Positions 8,809-16,643 of a stretch of 64,000 nt of DNA are shown here, piece by piece; the stretch's first letter is position 1, and each line of letters begins with the position of its first letter. The position numbers and the translations under genes were made by a program. The stretch is from positions 558,001 through 622,000 of the forward strand of contig CAWHYG010000006.1 in NCBI GenBank assembly GCA_963833505.1. Reading direction: 5' to 3'. The notes beneath the pieces are model-generated. The model was given only the letters and a program-made list of their open reading frames with translations. It was not told the DNA's origin and did not search any database. This DNA is from CAWHYG01 sp963833505 (GTDB taxonomy: Bacteria; Eisenbacteria; RBG-16-71-46; CAIMUX01).

Positions 8809-9516
8809 CTACCGTGTCGTTTCATTGGCCGGTCCGGGCGGCGCAGCCGGCGAGGGTGCGCCGCCCTTCGCCGGAACCGGCCCGGACTCGCCGATGGCGG
8901 CGAGAGTCAGCCGCGCCATTCGACCGGCATCGAGCTGGGCCATGACCTTGCTCGCCGCTCGGGCGTTCATCTTTCCGAGCAGCGCGGACACCGAGGCGTC
9001 ATCCATGGCCGAGAGGATCCGCGCCGCCTCCAGCGGCTTCATGCCGGCCAGAAGCTTGGCCTGCTTGGCCAGTTCCTCTCCGCGGATCTCCCGCCGCGCC
9101 GCGCTCGCGCTGTCCAGGGCGGCGCGCATCCGCGCCAGCTCCTGCTTCTGCCCTTCGAGAAACGTCCGTTGCGTCTCCATCTGCGTCGACAGGGCGGCCA
9201 GCGAGTCCGCCGGCGCCGTCCGCGTCGAATCCGCGGCAGCGGACGCGGCCGGGGCCGGTTCCGCCTTGGCCGGCGGCCTGGCCCGTTCCTTGGCGCGGTT
9301 CATGGCGTCCTCGGCCCGGGCCTGGATGCGCGGGATGATCTCGCGCTGGGCCAGACCGGTCAGGAAAAGCGCCAGGACCACCATGACGGCGCCACCTCCG
9401 AACAGGATGGCCAGGAGCGACCCCGGCGTGACCAGGCGGGTCCGGACCGGAGACACCTCGGCCGTGGGGACGACAGCGTCCTTCGAATCGCTGTTCTCGG
9501 TTCGATCACCCGCCAT
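8809..9516 (-). CDS. MotE/YlxF-like flagellar membrane protein
   Basis: Single-pass membrane protein of the MotE/FlbB (YlxF, MgtE N-domain) type found between fliJ and fliK; relatives act as chaperones for stator assembly. The 235-residue protein has one membrane helix (about 31-53, LLAILFGGGAVMVVLALFLTGL), an Ala/Pro-rich linker, a coiled coil (about 108-150: LSTQMETQRTFLEGQKQEL) and a MgtE-N-like helical repeat (about 155-210) with LLAGMKPLEAARILSAMDD and LLGKMNARAASKVMAQLD. The motif KMxxxxAAxILxxMDD is typical. Exact orthology to MotE or YlxF cannot be decided by eye. Confidence 0.8.
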   Translation of the reverse strand: MAGDRTENSDSKDAVVPTAEVSPVRTRLVTPGSLLAILFGGGAVMVVLALFLTGLAQREIIPRIQARAEDAMNRAKERARPPAKAEPAPAASAAADSTRTAPADSLAALSTQMETQRTFLEGQKQELARMRAALDSASAARREIRGEELAKQAKLLAGMKPLEAARILSAMDDASVSALLGKMNARAASKVMAQLDAGRMARLTLAAIGESGPVPAKGGAPSPAAPPGPANETTR

Positions 9517-9523
9517 GTCCGCC

Positions 9524-9967
9524 TCAGACCGCCTTCTTCATCTGATCGCGCCTGGATGCCGTCTCGTCGGTGGCCTTCTGCTCCTCCCGCAGGACGGCCC
9601 GAAGGAATTCGACATAGCGCCGTTCGCGCAGCTTCTCGACCGCCTGCGCGTCCCGCCGGGCGGTGAGGAGACGCGATCGTTCCGAGTCCACCGTGTCCCC
9701 GCTGCGCCGGAACCGTTCCTCGTCGTGGCCCAGAACGGCGCGCAGCCGGCGCCGTTCCGCGTCCCTTTCGAGCAGCTCACGCACGTCCACCACGGTGCCG
9801 GGCCGCGCCCGGCCGAGCGAACGGCGCCAGCTCTCCTCCGACCGGCGCCGCGCCAGCTCCGCCGCTTCCTTCTCGCGCAGCGCGCCGGCCAGCTCGATCT
9901 CGCGTTCGCGCACGGCCAGATCCCGCACGCGGGCGGCCGCTTCCAGGGGAAACCGGAACTTCTTCAT
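9524..9967 (-). CDS. fliJ: Flagellar export protein FliJ
   Basis: Stalk/chaperone-escort protein of the flagellar export ATPase. The 147-residue product is highly charged and almost wholly coiled coil, starting MKKFRFPLEAAARVRDLAVRE, a pattern shared by FliJ proteins (basic start, then PLxxVLxxRxxxE). Cysteine-free and without membrane segments. It follows fliI directly and precedes the MotE-like gene, which is the usual fliHIJ-ylxF order. Identification rests on length, coiled-coil character and position more than on specific residues. Confidence 0.88.
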   Translation of the reverse strand: MKKFRFPLEAAARVRDLAVREREIELAGALREKEAAELARRRSEESWRRSLGRARPGTVVDVRELLERDAERRRLRAVLGHDEERFRRSGDTVDSERSRLLTARRDAQAVEKLRERRYVEFLRAVLREEQKATDETASRRDQMKKAV

Positions 9968-10035
9968 CCGCGCTCCTCCGCTCGTCCTTTGAATCCGTTC
10001 ACGCCGCCCGCCTCACGGCCGGCGTCCGCTCCGCT

Positions 10036-11442
10036 TCACGCCGCGGCCCCTCCGCGGCCGGGTTCCAAAACTGTTCCCGTCGCGACCTTCGGCCCGGCCG
10101 GCGCCTCGGTCCGCGAGGTGCCGGTGGCCAGGTCGATCAGCCAGGCGACGGTCTGTTCCCAAGGCGTTCCTTCGCCCGAGGCCTGCCGCAGGAATCGCAG
10201 GATGTCCGGGCGGCGATCGATCGCCGTGTCCAGAAGGGGATTGGTGCCGCGCACGTAGGCGCCGAGCTGGATCAGGTCCTCCGACTCGGCCCAGAGCGCC
10301 AGCCATTCGCGCACGCGCGCCGCCGCTTCCATCTGCCCCGGCCGCGCCACCTCCGGCATGACCCGGGAGACGCTCTCGAGCACGTCGACCGCGGGATAGT
10401 GGTTGTGGGTGGCCAGCCGGCGGGACAACACGATGTGGCCGTCCAGGACGGAGCGCGCCGCGTCCGCCACCGGATCATTCAGGTCGTCTCCCTCCACCAG
10501 CACGGTGTAGAGACCCGTGACCGACCCGCGCTCCGCCGTGCCGGCTCGTTCCAGAAGCTGCGGCAGGGCGGCGAAGACCGACGGCGTGTACCCCTTCGTC
10601 GTGGGCGGCTCGCCCGCGAGGAGACCGACCTCGCGCTGGGCCATGGCGAACCGGGTCAGCGAGTCCATCATGAGGAGGACCTGCCGTCCCAGGGATCGGA
10701 AGTGCTCGGCTACGCGCGTCGCGAGCAGGGCGGCCTTCACCCGGACGAGGGCCGGCTGCTCCGAGGTCGCCACCACCACGACCGAACGCCGCAGCCCTTC
10801 CAGCGTCAGATCGCGCTCGAGGAACTCCTTGACCTCGCGGCCCCGCTCGCCCACCAGGGCCACCACGCTGATCTCGGCTTCCGTCCGCCGGGCGATGGTC
10901 CCGAGGAGCACCGACTTGCCGACGCCGCTGCCCGCGAAGATCCCGATCCGCTGGCCCTTTCCGACGGAGAGAAGGCCGTCGATCGCGCGGATTCCGGTTC
11001 CGAGCGGCTCCTTGATGCGCTGGCGGCGAAGGGGATCGAGCGGCGGCACGGCGACGGGGGCGCGCCGGACTCCCACCAGCGGTCCCCGGCCGTCGATCGG
11101 CGCTCCGAGCCCGTCGAGCACGCGGCCGAGCAACGACTCTCCCACCGGCGCGAGCAGCGGATTCCCGGTGGCCCGCACCTCGGCCCCGTCGCGTAGCCCG
11201 TCCATGGATCCGTAGGCCATGAGAAGCAGCCGGTGGTCGCGGAAGCCGACCACCTCGGAGACGATGGGCGACTCCCCGTTCGACGAGGAGATATGGCAGA
11301 TCTCGCCGACCGCGGCTCGCGGTCCCGTCGACTCGACCAGAGGTCCGGCCACCTTCACGACCGTGCCCGTTTCGCGAACGGGATCGAGGTCGGCCAGCCG
11401 GGCGATCTTGTCCGCCACGAGATCTTCCAGGACCGCGCTCAT
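10036..11442 (-). CDS. fliI: Flagellum-specific export ATPase FliI
   Basis: Hexameric ATPase that energises substrate unloading at the export gate, homologous to F1-beta. The 468-residue protein shows the Walker A loop GSGVGKS (171-177), the Walker B strand VLLMMDSLTRFAMAQRE (about 242), the export-ATPase signature ERGSVTGLYTVLVEGDDLNDPVADAARSVLDGH region and a FliI-type C-terminal helical domain. The start at 11442 is a clean ATG whose ATGA overlaps the stop of fliH read in its own frame. Because of one extra base inside fliH the two genes appear in the raw sequence as one continuous 691-codon frame; FliI itself is complete. Confidence 0.95.
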   Translation of the reverse strand: MSAVLEDLVADKIARLADLDPVRETGTVVKVAGPLVESTGPRAAVGEICHISSSNGESPIVSEVVGFRDHRLLLMAYGSMDGLRDGAEVRATGNPLLAPVGESLLGRVLDGLGAPIDGRGPLVGVRRAPVAVPPLDPLRRQRIKEPLGTGIRAIDGLLSVGKGQRIGIFAGSGVGKSVLLGTIARRTEAEISVVALVGERGREVKEFLERDLTLEGLRRSVVVVATSEQPALVRVKAALLATRVAEHFRSLGRQVLLMMDSLTRFAMAQREVGLLAGEPPTTKGYTPSVFAALPQLLERAGTAERGSVTGLYTVLVEGDDLNDPVADAARSVLDGHIVLSRRLATHNHYPAVDVLESVSRVMPEVARPGQMEAAARVREWLALWAESEDLIQLGAYVRGTNPLLDTAIDRRPDILRFLRQASGEGTPWEQTVAWLIDLATGTSRTEAPAGPKVATGTVLEPGRGGAAA

Positions 11443-12111
11443 GCGTCCCCCGGCTCGCGGCTGCGCGGCGGGTTCCCCGCGCCGGAGTCGCCCTTGCTCC
11501 CGCGCAGGGCCCCTTCGACCCGATCCATTCTGCGTCTCGATGCGCCCGTCCAGGCTGCCCGCCTCGGTCTCGACCACACAGCCGCCCGGCTCGACCGCGG
11601 AATCGATCCGGAATCGGATCGCGTCCATCCCGGAGGCCTCGGGGATGAGGTCGAGATGGCTCCGGACGAACTCGTGATCGGAAGCGGCCAGGCGGACCGT
11701 GATCTCGGCGGCGGCGGCCGAGCGCTGCAGTAGCTCCCGGATCAAAGGCACGATCGCCGATCGATCGGCGGCGATCTCGCGCCGCAGGATCCGGCGGGCG
11801 ATGAGGAAGGCCAGCTCGACGGTCGATTCTCCGGCCTCTTCGAGGATGCGGCCCCTTTCCGCGTTCAAGGCCTCGGCCGCGCGGGCGAGTCGAGCGACCG
11901 CCTCGCGCCCTTCCTGTTCGAGCCGCGCCAGCTCCCGGGTGAAGAGAGCGTGCGCCGTTTCGTGCCCCTCCTGCGCCGCTTCCTTCCGCGCGAGCAGCAT
12001 CTGGTCCTCGGAGTAGACGGGCCGCGAGGAAGGCCCGAGCGAGGCCGGCAGATCGGGCGGGCGCAGGTAGATCCCGGGTCCGACGGGGGGTTTCTGGAAG
12101 ATCTCAGGCAA
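11439..12111 (-). CDS. fliH: Flagellar assembly protein FliH, with a one-base frameshift near its end
   Basis: Negative regulator and stator-like partner of FliI. Residues 1-190 read normally: a coiled coil (LARKEAAQEGHETAHALF, LARLEQEGREAVARLARAAE) and the FliH C-domain (VELAFLIARRILRREIAADRS, then EPGGCVVETEAGSLDGRIETQ). Just after GRIETQ the frame changes: at 11528-11529 the coding strand has CAGAATGG where CAGATGG would continue as MDRVEGALRGSKGD and stop at TGA 11441-11439, giving a 223-residue protein with the normal FliH ending. The total of 673 bases is one more than a multiple of three. The in-frame read-through into FliI is therefore judged an artefact or a mutation, not an ancestral fusion. 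Confidence 0.85.
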
Positions 12112-13126
12112 TGAGCTCCTCCCCCTTCCCGCCGCGCGAGATGTGGATCTCTCCCGACTCGTCCAGCTTCCGCACCACTTCGACGATGCGGCGCTGCGCG
12201 TCCTCGACGTTCTTGAGGCGCACCGGACCGAGGAATTCCAGCTCGTCCTTCAGCATGTCGGCGGCCCGCTTGGAGAGGTTGGTGAAGATCTTGGCCTTGA
12301 CCTCCTCCGAGGAGAGCTTGAGGGCCACGGCCAGGTCCCGCGAGTCGACCTCCTTCAGCACCCGCTGGATCTCGCGGTCGCCCAAATGGAGGATGTCCTC
12401 GAAGACGAACATCAGGTTCTTGATCTGGGTCGCCAGGTCGGGGTTGTCCCGCTCGAGAACGCCGATGATGTTCTTCTCGGTCGAGCGATCGACCAGGTTC
12501 AGGATCTCCGCCACGGACGAGACGCCGCCCAGTTGCCTGCGATCGGCCTTGGCCATGACGGAGAGGTTCTGCTCCAGGACGGATTCGATCTCACCCAGCA
12601 TTTCCGGGGAGATCTGCGACATCACGGCCATGCGCCCGACCACGTCGGGCTGGACCTCGGCGGGCAGGGCCGCGAGCACGCTGGCGGCCTGCTGGGTCTT
12701 GAGCTGGGCCAGGATCAGGGAGATGGTCTGCGGATGCTCCGACCGGATGAAGTTGACGAGCTGCTTCTCGTCGACCTCGTTCAGGCGCTGGAAGGGCGAC
12801 TTGCCCGACGCCGTTCCGTGCACCCGGTCGAGCACCTCGACCGCCCTTTCTCCGCCCAGCGCCTTGATCAGGATTTCCCGCGCCTTCTCGAGCCCGCCCT
12901 CGGTGATGTAGGCGTGGGCCATCATCATCTCGTCGAATTCTTCCAGGGTGCGGTCGCGCAGATCGGGAGACACGTCCCCCAGTCGCGCCACCTCGCGGGC
13001 CAGCTCTTCCTGGTCCTCGGCGCCGAGCGCCCGCATCACGGAGGCGGCCGCCTCCGATCCCATCATGACCAGGACCAGGGCGGCCTTCTGCGGCCCGCTC
13101 AGGTTGCGAGGCTTGGAGCGGTCCAT
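12104..13126 (-). CDS. fliG: Flagellar motor switch protein FliG
   Basis: C-ring protein that contacts the stator and generates torque. The 340-residue protein has all three FliG domains: N-terminal (LSGPQKAALVLVMMGSEAAASVM), middle with the EHPQTISLILAQL motif (about 130-145) and C-terminal with the charged torque helix (IFTNLSKRAADMLKDELEFLG, about 280-300) and the VRLKNVEDAQRRIV ending. The start at 13126 follows GGGAGGAGG and makes a TGATG junction with the fliF stop. The frame stays open upstream through fliF antisense to 14695, but that extension is only a shadow of fliF. Confidence 0.96.
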   Translation of the reverse strand: MDRSKPRNLSGPQKAALVLVMMGSEAAASVMRALGAEDQEELAREVARLGDVSPDLRDRTLEEFDEMMMAHAYITEGGLEKAREILIKALGGERAVEVLDRVHGTASGKSPFQRLNEVDEKQLVNFIRSEHPQTISLILAQLKTQQAASVLAALPAEVQPDVVGRMAVMSQISPEMLGEIESVLEQNLSVMAKADRRQLGGVSSVAEILNLVDRSTEKNIIGVLERDNPDLATQIKNLMFVFEDILHLGDREIQRVLKEVDSRDLAVALKLSSEEVKAKIFTNLSKRAADMLKDELEFLGPVRLKNVEDAQRRIVEVVRKLDESGEIHISRGGKGEELIA

Positions 13127-14610
13127 CACACCTCCTCCCGGAGCCAGACGAGCAGCAGACGGGCCAGGTTCTCCGGGCTCTCCTTGGCCAGGGTCTCGAC
13201 CCGTTTCTGGACCTGGACCGATCGCACGGCCCCCGGAGTGGCCGAGGGGAGGGACTCGACCGCGTCCATCACCTGGAAATCGACCCTCCGATCCGGCAGA
13301 CCCGGACCGCCGGCGGCCGGCTTCAGGCGGCGGAGCGCGCGCAGCAGGAACAGAAGCAGGAAACCGAGGAGCCCGAAGGTGAGCAGCTTGCCGCCCAGGC
13401 GGGTGATCACCTCGAACTTCTGGGACTTCTCCATCTCCTTCTTCTCCTGGTCGAGGACCGAGGTGTCGAAGGCGATGTTCTCCACCGTGAGCTGATCGCC
13501 TCTCCTGGCGTCGAACCCGAGGGCGCTCTGGATGATGTTCTCGAGCTTCTTCATCTCGTCGGGGGTGCGCGGCACGTACTGCTTCTCCCCCTTGGGCGGC
13601 ACCTTGTAGGTCCCGTCGACGAAGACGGAGGCGGTCAACCGCTTGATCGTCCCGGTCGGCACGCTGACGTGCTCGACCGTCTTCGAGATCTCGTAATTGG
13701 TGGTGGTCTGCGTGCTCGAGCCGCCGTCCGCCTTCTTCTCCTCGCTCTGCTCCTCGGACCGCACGACCGGGTTCTCGGCGTCGTAGCTCTCCACCGTGCG
13801 GTCGGACCTCTGGAAGTCCATCTCGGCCGCGATCCGGACGACCGACTTGCCCGGCCCCAGGACCGGATCGAGCAGCGTCTGCACCTTGGTCGTGAGCTGG
13901 TCCTCCATGGCGCGGGTCAGGGAGATCTGGTCGGCGGTCGCGCCGAGCAGAGGATCGGACGAAGGCCGGGAGAGCAGATTGCCCTCGGTGTCGATGAGGG
14001 TGACGTTCTCCGGGGTCAGGCCTTCCACGGCGGAGGAGACCAGGTGGACGATCCCCTGCACGTGGGCTCCGGACAGGCGGGCGCCCGGCTTCAGCCGCAG
14101 AACCACCGAGGCGGTCGCGGGCTTGTCTTCGGAGACGAAGAGGCTTTTGTCCGGCGTGACGAGGTGGACCCGGGCCGCCTGGATCTCTTCCAGGGTCTGG
14201 ATCGTCCGCGCGATCTCTCCCTCGAGGGCGCGCCGGTACTGCAGCTTCTGGACGAAGTCGGTCCAGCCGAGCTTGTTCGTGTCCAGGATCTCGTAGCCGG
14301 TGCCGGAGCCGGGAAGGCCGTTGCCCGCCATCGTCAGGCGCGTCTCGTAGACCTTGTCTTCCGGGACCATGATCGACCGGCCGCCGTCCTGGACGCGGTA
14401 GGGGATCTTCTGGGAGCGCAGGCGGTCGATGATGGCGCTGCCGTCGGCGGGATCGAGATTGGCGAAGAGGATTCCGTACTGCGGGCGTCCGGCCCAGACG
14501 CCGAGCGAGATCAAGAGGACGACAAAAGCCACGCTCAGCGTGGCGAAGAGAAGCTTCTGGTTCGGGTTGAGACGCTGCCAGAAGCGCCCGATCCGCGTCG
14601 CCCAATCCAT
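13126..14610 (-). CDS. fliF: Flagellar MS-ring protein FliF
   Basis: Inner-membrane ring on which the rotor and export apparatus are built. The 494-residue protein has an N-terminal membrane helix (about 20-41, LLFATLSVAFVVLLISLGVWAG), the RBM1/YscJ-like domain (YGILFANLDPADGSAIIDRL, GGRSIMVPEDKVYETRLTMA, GYEILDTNKLGWTDFVQ), RBM3 (about 215-400) and a second membrane helix (about 416-436, FGLLGFLLLFLLRAL). The cytoplasmic tail ends ESPENLARLLLVWLREEV, the FliG-binding helix. Starts with ATG at 14610 after a GAGGACGG stretch; slightly shorter than the 560-residue enteric protein. Confidence 0.96.
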   Translation of the reverse strand: MDWATRIGRFWQRLNPNQKLLFATLSVAFVVLLISLGVWAGRPQYGILFANLDPADGSAIIDRLRSQKIPYRVQDGGRSIMVPEDKVYETRLTMAGNGLPGSGTGYEILDTNKLGWTDFVQKLQYRRALEGEIARTIQTLEEIQAARVHLVTPDKSLFVSEDKPATASVVLRLKPGARLSGAHVQGIVHLVSSAVEGLTPENVTLIDTEGNLLSRPSSDPLLGATADQISLTRAMEDQLTTKVQTLLDPVLGPGKSVVRIAAEMDFQRSDRTVESYDAENPVVRSEEQSEEKKADGGSSTQTTTNYEISKTVEHVSVPTGTIKRLTASVFVDGTYKVPPKGEKQYVPRTPDEMKKLENIIQSALGFDARRGDQLTVENIAFDTSVLDQEKKEMEKSQKFEVITRLGGKLLTFGLLGFLLLFLLRALRRLKPAAGGPGLPDRRVDFQVMDAVESLPSATPGAVRSVQVQKRVETLAKESPENLARLLLVWLREEV

Positions 14611-14702
14611 CGTGTCGCCGTCCTCCTGCTCCGGCCGCGGAGCGCCCGCGGCCCCCGAACGCCCCCGAGACCGATCCGCCCTGGACCGGCCTCAAGGGCC
14701 GA

Positions 14703-15047
14703 TCACATCGATATCCGCATGACCTCCTGGTAGGCCCCGAGCAGCTTGTCCCGCATCTCCACCACCAGCTTCAGCGCGATGCCCGCTTCCTGCTGCGCAA
14801 TGGCCACCGAGTGCAGATCCGTGACCTCGCCGCGGACGAAGGCCTGGAAGATGCCGTCCGACCGGAGCTGCAGGTCGTTCACGTCGCCGAGAAACTGCTT
14901 CATGGTCGAGCCGAAGGACGGTCCGCCTTCCGCCGCTCCGCCGGCTCCTTCTCCCGTGGATGACGCGGCTGCACCGGGGCCCGAGGGCAGCGCGAGCTCC
15001 TGCGGCATCTGGAGGGGGAGCGATTGTCCGCTGATTCCCTGGATCAT
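14703..15047 (-). CDS. fliE: Flagellar hook-basal body protein FliE
   Basis: Proximal rod/MS-ring junction protein and one of the first export substrates. The 114-residue product has an Ala/Gly/Ser-rich start, then the FliE core: GSTMKQFLGDVNDLQLRSD, FVRGEVTDLHSVAIAQQEA and the C-terminal LKLVVEMRDKLLGAYQEVMRISM, all diagnostic for the family. The C-terminal methionine-rich helix that packs on FliF and FlgB is intact. Lies seven bases after flgC in the canonical flgBC-fliEF order. Confidence 0.95.
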   Translation of the reverse strand: MIQGISGQSLPLQMPQELALPSGPGAAASSTGEGAGGAAEGGPSFGSTMKQFLGDVNDLQLRSDGIFQAFVRGEVTDLHSVAIAQQEAGIALKLVVEMRDKLLGAYQEVMRISM

Positions 15048-15054
15048 CGGAGGC

Positions 15055-15555
15055 CTACCGCGCCAGGTTCAGCGCCGAGTCGGAGAGCTTCCGCGAGGCC
15101 TGGAGCGCCGCCACGTTCGCCTCGTAGGCGCGCGAGGCCGCGAGCAGGGTGACCATTTCGCGGGTGGTCTCGACGTTGGGCATCCGGACCATGCCGTTCG
15201 CGTCCGCGTCCGGATGTCCGGGGTCGTAGATCTGCGGGAACTCCGAGGGATCCTCCACGACCGTTCCCTGGACCGTGGTCGCCTCCAGCGGCTCCTGGAC
15301 TTCCGGCTGCGCCGGCGTGAGGTGTCCCGGATCCGTCCGGACGAGATCGAGGCCTTGGGACGACAGCTCGCTCGTGGTCGGGAAAGTCGATCGGGTGGAG
15401 CTGACCTCCACGATCTTCCGGCGGTACGGATCCCCCGTTTCGGTCTTGGTGGTCTGGGCGTTCGCCAGGTTTTCGGCCACCGTGTTCATGATCGTCCGCT
15501 CAAGGTTCAGCCCGGAGGCGGAGACGTTCATGCCGGCCAGGTAGGAGACTTTCAT
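15055..15555 (-). CDS. flgC: Flagellar proximal rod protein FlgC
   Basis: Proximal rod subunit. The 166-residue sequence starts with the axial motif (MNVSASGLNLERTIMNTVAENLANAQTT after a short MKVSYLAG leader), has the FlgC strand GDPYRRKIVEV, the DPGHPDADANGMVRMPNVE segment that identifies FlgC specifically, and the C-terminal helix TLLAASRAYEANVAALQASRKLSDSALNLAR. The first GTG/ATG choice makes little difference; ATG at 15555 is used. Directly between flgB and fliE. Confidence 0.96.
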   Translation of the reverse strand: MKVSYLAGMNVSASGLNLERTIMNTVAENLANAQTTKTETGDPYRRKIVEVSSTRSTFPTTSELSSQGLDLVRTDPGHLTPAQPEVQEPLEATTVQGTVVEDPSEFPQIYDPGHPDADANGMVRMPNVETTREMVTLLAASRAYEANVAALQASRKLSDSALNLAR

Positions 15556-15584
15556 CGCGCGCCCTCCTTATCGGCGAGGCCGGC

Positions 15585-15998
15585 TCACGAGGCGCTGCTC
15601 GAGCCGATGGCGGTCTGGATGCTCTTGTAGTTGTTCCCCAGAAGCTGCGAGAGCGCCTGGTAGTGGATCGTGTTCTCCGCCATGTCGGTCATTTCCTCTT
15701 CGACCGAGACGTCGTTGACGCCGCTGGCGTCCCCTGCAGCGGAATCCCTGGGAAGCACTTCCGGCGCGGGCAGGGGGCGCTCGGTTCCGGCCAGGTGACC
15801 GGGATCGCTCCGCGCCAGGGCGAGGTGGCTCTGCTCGCTCGTGAGCAGTTCCTCGAAGGCGACTTCCTGGGCGTGGTATCCGGGAGTGGCTGCGTTCGCG
15901 AGGTTCGCGGCGATGGTCCGCTGGCGAAGAGTACCGGCGTCGAGGCCCGCCTTGGCCTCCTCCCAGCTACGGCCTCCAAACAACACCGACCGAATCAT
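15585..15998 (-). CDS. flgB: Flagellar proximal rod protein FlgB
   Basis: Proximal rod subunit and first gene of this operon. The 137-residue sequence has the FlgB pattern: RQRTIAANLANAATPGYHAQEVAFEELL near the N-terminus, an Ala/Pro loop, and the C-terminal helix VNDVSVEEEMTDMAENTIHYQALSQLLGNNYKSIQTAI. Note that FlgB keeps the N-V-x-x-E-x-E/M-x-x-M-x-x-N-x-x-x-Y motif. Its upstream region (15999-16643) holds a long palindrome and a sigma-54-like site. Confidence 0.96.
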   Translation of the reverse strand: MIRSVLFGGRSWEEAKAGLDAGTLRQRTIAANLANAATPGYHAQEVAFEELLTSEQSHLALARSDPGHLAGTERPLPAPEVLPRDSAAGDASGVNDVSVEEEMTDMAENTIHYQALSQLLGNNYKSIQTAIGSSSAS

Positions 15999-16049
15999 GC
16001 GGGCGACCCTCCTCGCCGGCTTTCCCGGCTTCCCCGTTCAGCCACAGGG

Positions 16050-16082
16050 CCGGGAGTGCCGAGTCGGCCTCGGCACTCCCGG
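16050..16082. repeat. Palindromic element, 14-bp stem and 5-base loop
   Basis: Perfect inverted repeat CCGGGAGTGCCGAG / CTCGGCACTCCCGG around TCGGC, in the flgB leader. It shares CCGGGAG, a CTCGGC centre and CTCCCGG with the shorter palindrome at 44049-44070, so the two look like members of one dispersed family. It could act as a bidirectional terminator/insulator or fold in the flgB leader RNA. Confidence 0.6.
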
Positions 16083-16114
16083 GCTCCCGGACCCGAATGG
16101 GCCAAGATGGCCCT

Positions 16115-16130
16115 AGAAAGGGGTGTGCCA
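16115..16130 (-). promoter_or_regulatory. Candidate sigma-54 (-24/-12) promoter for flgB operon
   Basis: Minus strand reads TGGCAC-N5-TTTCT against the consensus TGGCAC-N5-TTGCA/T: the -24 element is perfect, the -12 element has one key mismatch (TC for GC). It lies about 120 bases upstream of flgB. Two NtrC-type activators encoded in this window make sigma-54 control plausible. Identified by motif only. Confidence 0.4.
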
Positions 16131-16360
16131 GAAGCGGCGGGATGCCGCCATCATCGCGAAGCTGGTTGGCGGGATTGGAGTTGAACCGTGCTCGCGAAAG
16201 CGCAGGCGGCGAGGCGGCAGGCACGGCCGGGCGAACGGGGGAAAAAACTTCCCGCGGCGCGGAAAGAAGTTATCCGACAACCGATCTTCATCTCGAGCCG
16301 TTGGAGCCTCAAGAGGACGCCTCCACACACTTCCCGGCTCCACTCTGTGAACCCGATCCA

Positions 16361-16480
16361 CCACGTTCCACCGTCGGAGCCCCTGGAGCCTGCCGCGAGC
16401 CTTGCTTCACCGCCGGGGCTCCGCAGAGCCCGCTGTGAGTCTCGCTTCTCCGGCGGAGCCCCGTGGAGCCCGCCCTGGGC
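16361..16480. repeat. Three imperfect 40-bp tandem repeats
   Basis: Units begin at 16361, 16401 and 16441 and share a TTC-ACCG-CGGAGCCCC-TGGAGCC-GCC backbone with about 60-70% identity by eye. They lie contiguously with no spacers, so they are not CRISPR. The same 40-bp period, with a different sequence, occurs at 31763-31942. Confidence 0.5.
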
Positions 16481-16526
16481 CTCACTTACAGAGATTCTCA
16501 GTATCTATAAAGGCTCACCCCCCCTG

Positions 16527-16555
16527 TTGAAACCCGGCCGTTCGGCAACTAGACT
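16527..16555 (+). promoter_or_regulatory. Sigma-70-type promoter of the head-group operon
   Basis: TTGAAA at 16527-16532, a 17-base spacer, then TAGACT at 16550-16555. Both hexamers match the consensus at 4 or 5 of 6 positions with ideal spacing, and the site lies 88 bases before the first start codon of the plus-strand operon. Confidence 0.55.
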
Positions 16556-16643
16556 CCCGAGGGAAGGGTTCCTAGGGTCGGTGGCGCCTGTTCTCTCGCA
16601 GGCGGCCGAAGACCCCTGCGGCCGACGACAGAAGGAGACGTTG

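Larger units (their letters stand above)
15999..16643. other. Divergent intergenic region between flgB and the lipid-like operon
   Basis: No gene is supported in these 645 bases. They hold, in order: a 14-bp perfect palindromic hairpin (16050-16082), a candidate sigma-54 site for flgB on the minus strand (16115-16130), three imperfect 40-bp tandem units (16361-16480), and a good sigma-70-type promoter on the plus strand (16527-16555) followed by GGAG before the first gene of the divergent operon. Several open frames cross it but all lack family features and ribosome sites. Confidence 0.6.

Noticed and set aside
10036..12111. A natural FliH-FliI fusion protein
   Set aside because: Removing one base restores a family-typical FliH tail and a stop overlapping the fliI start; the fusion is better explained by an inserted base.
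12104..14695. One 863-residue protein joining a novel N-terminus to FliG
   Set aside because: The N-terminal part is fliF read in another frame; fliG has its own ATG at 13126 with a strong ribosome site.
16141..16210. Possible tRNA-like sequence around GGGATTGGAGTTGAACC
   Set aside because: Resembles a T-arm remnant by eye but no acceptor stem or anticodon arm can be paired. No tRNA or rRNA gene was recognised anywhere in the window.
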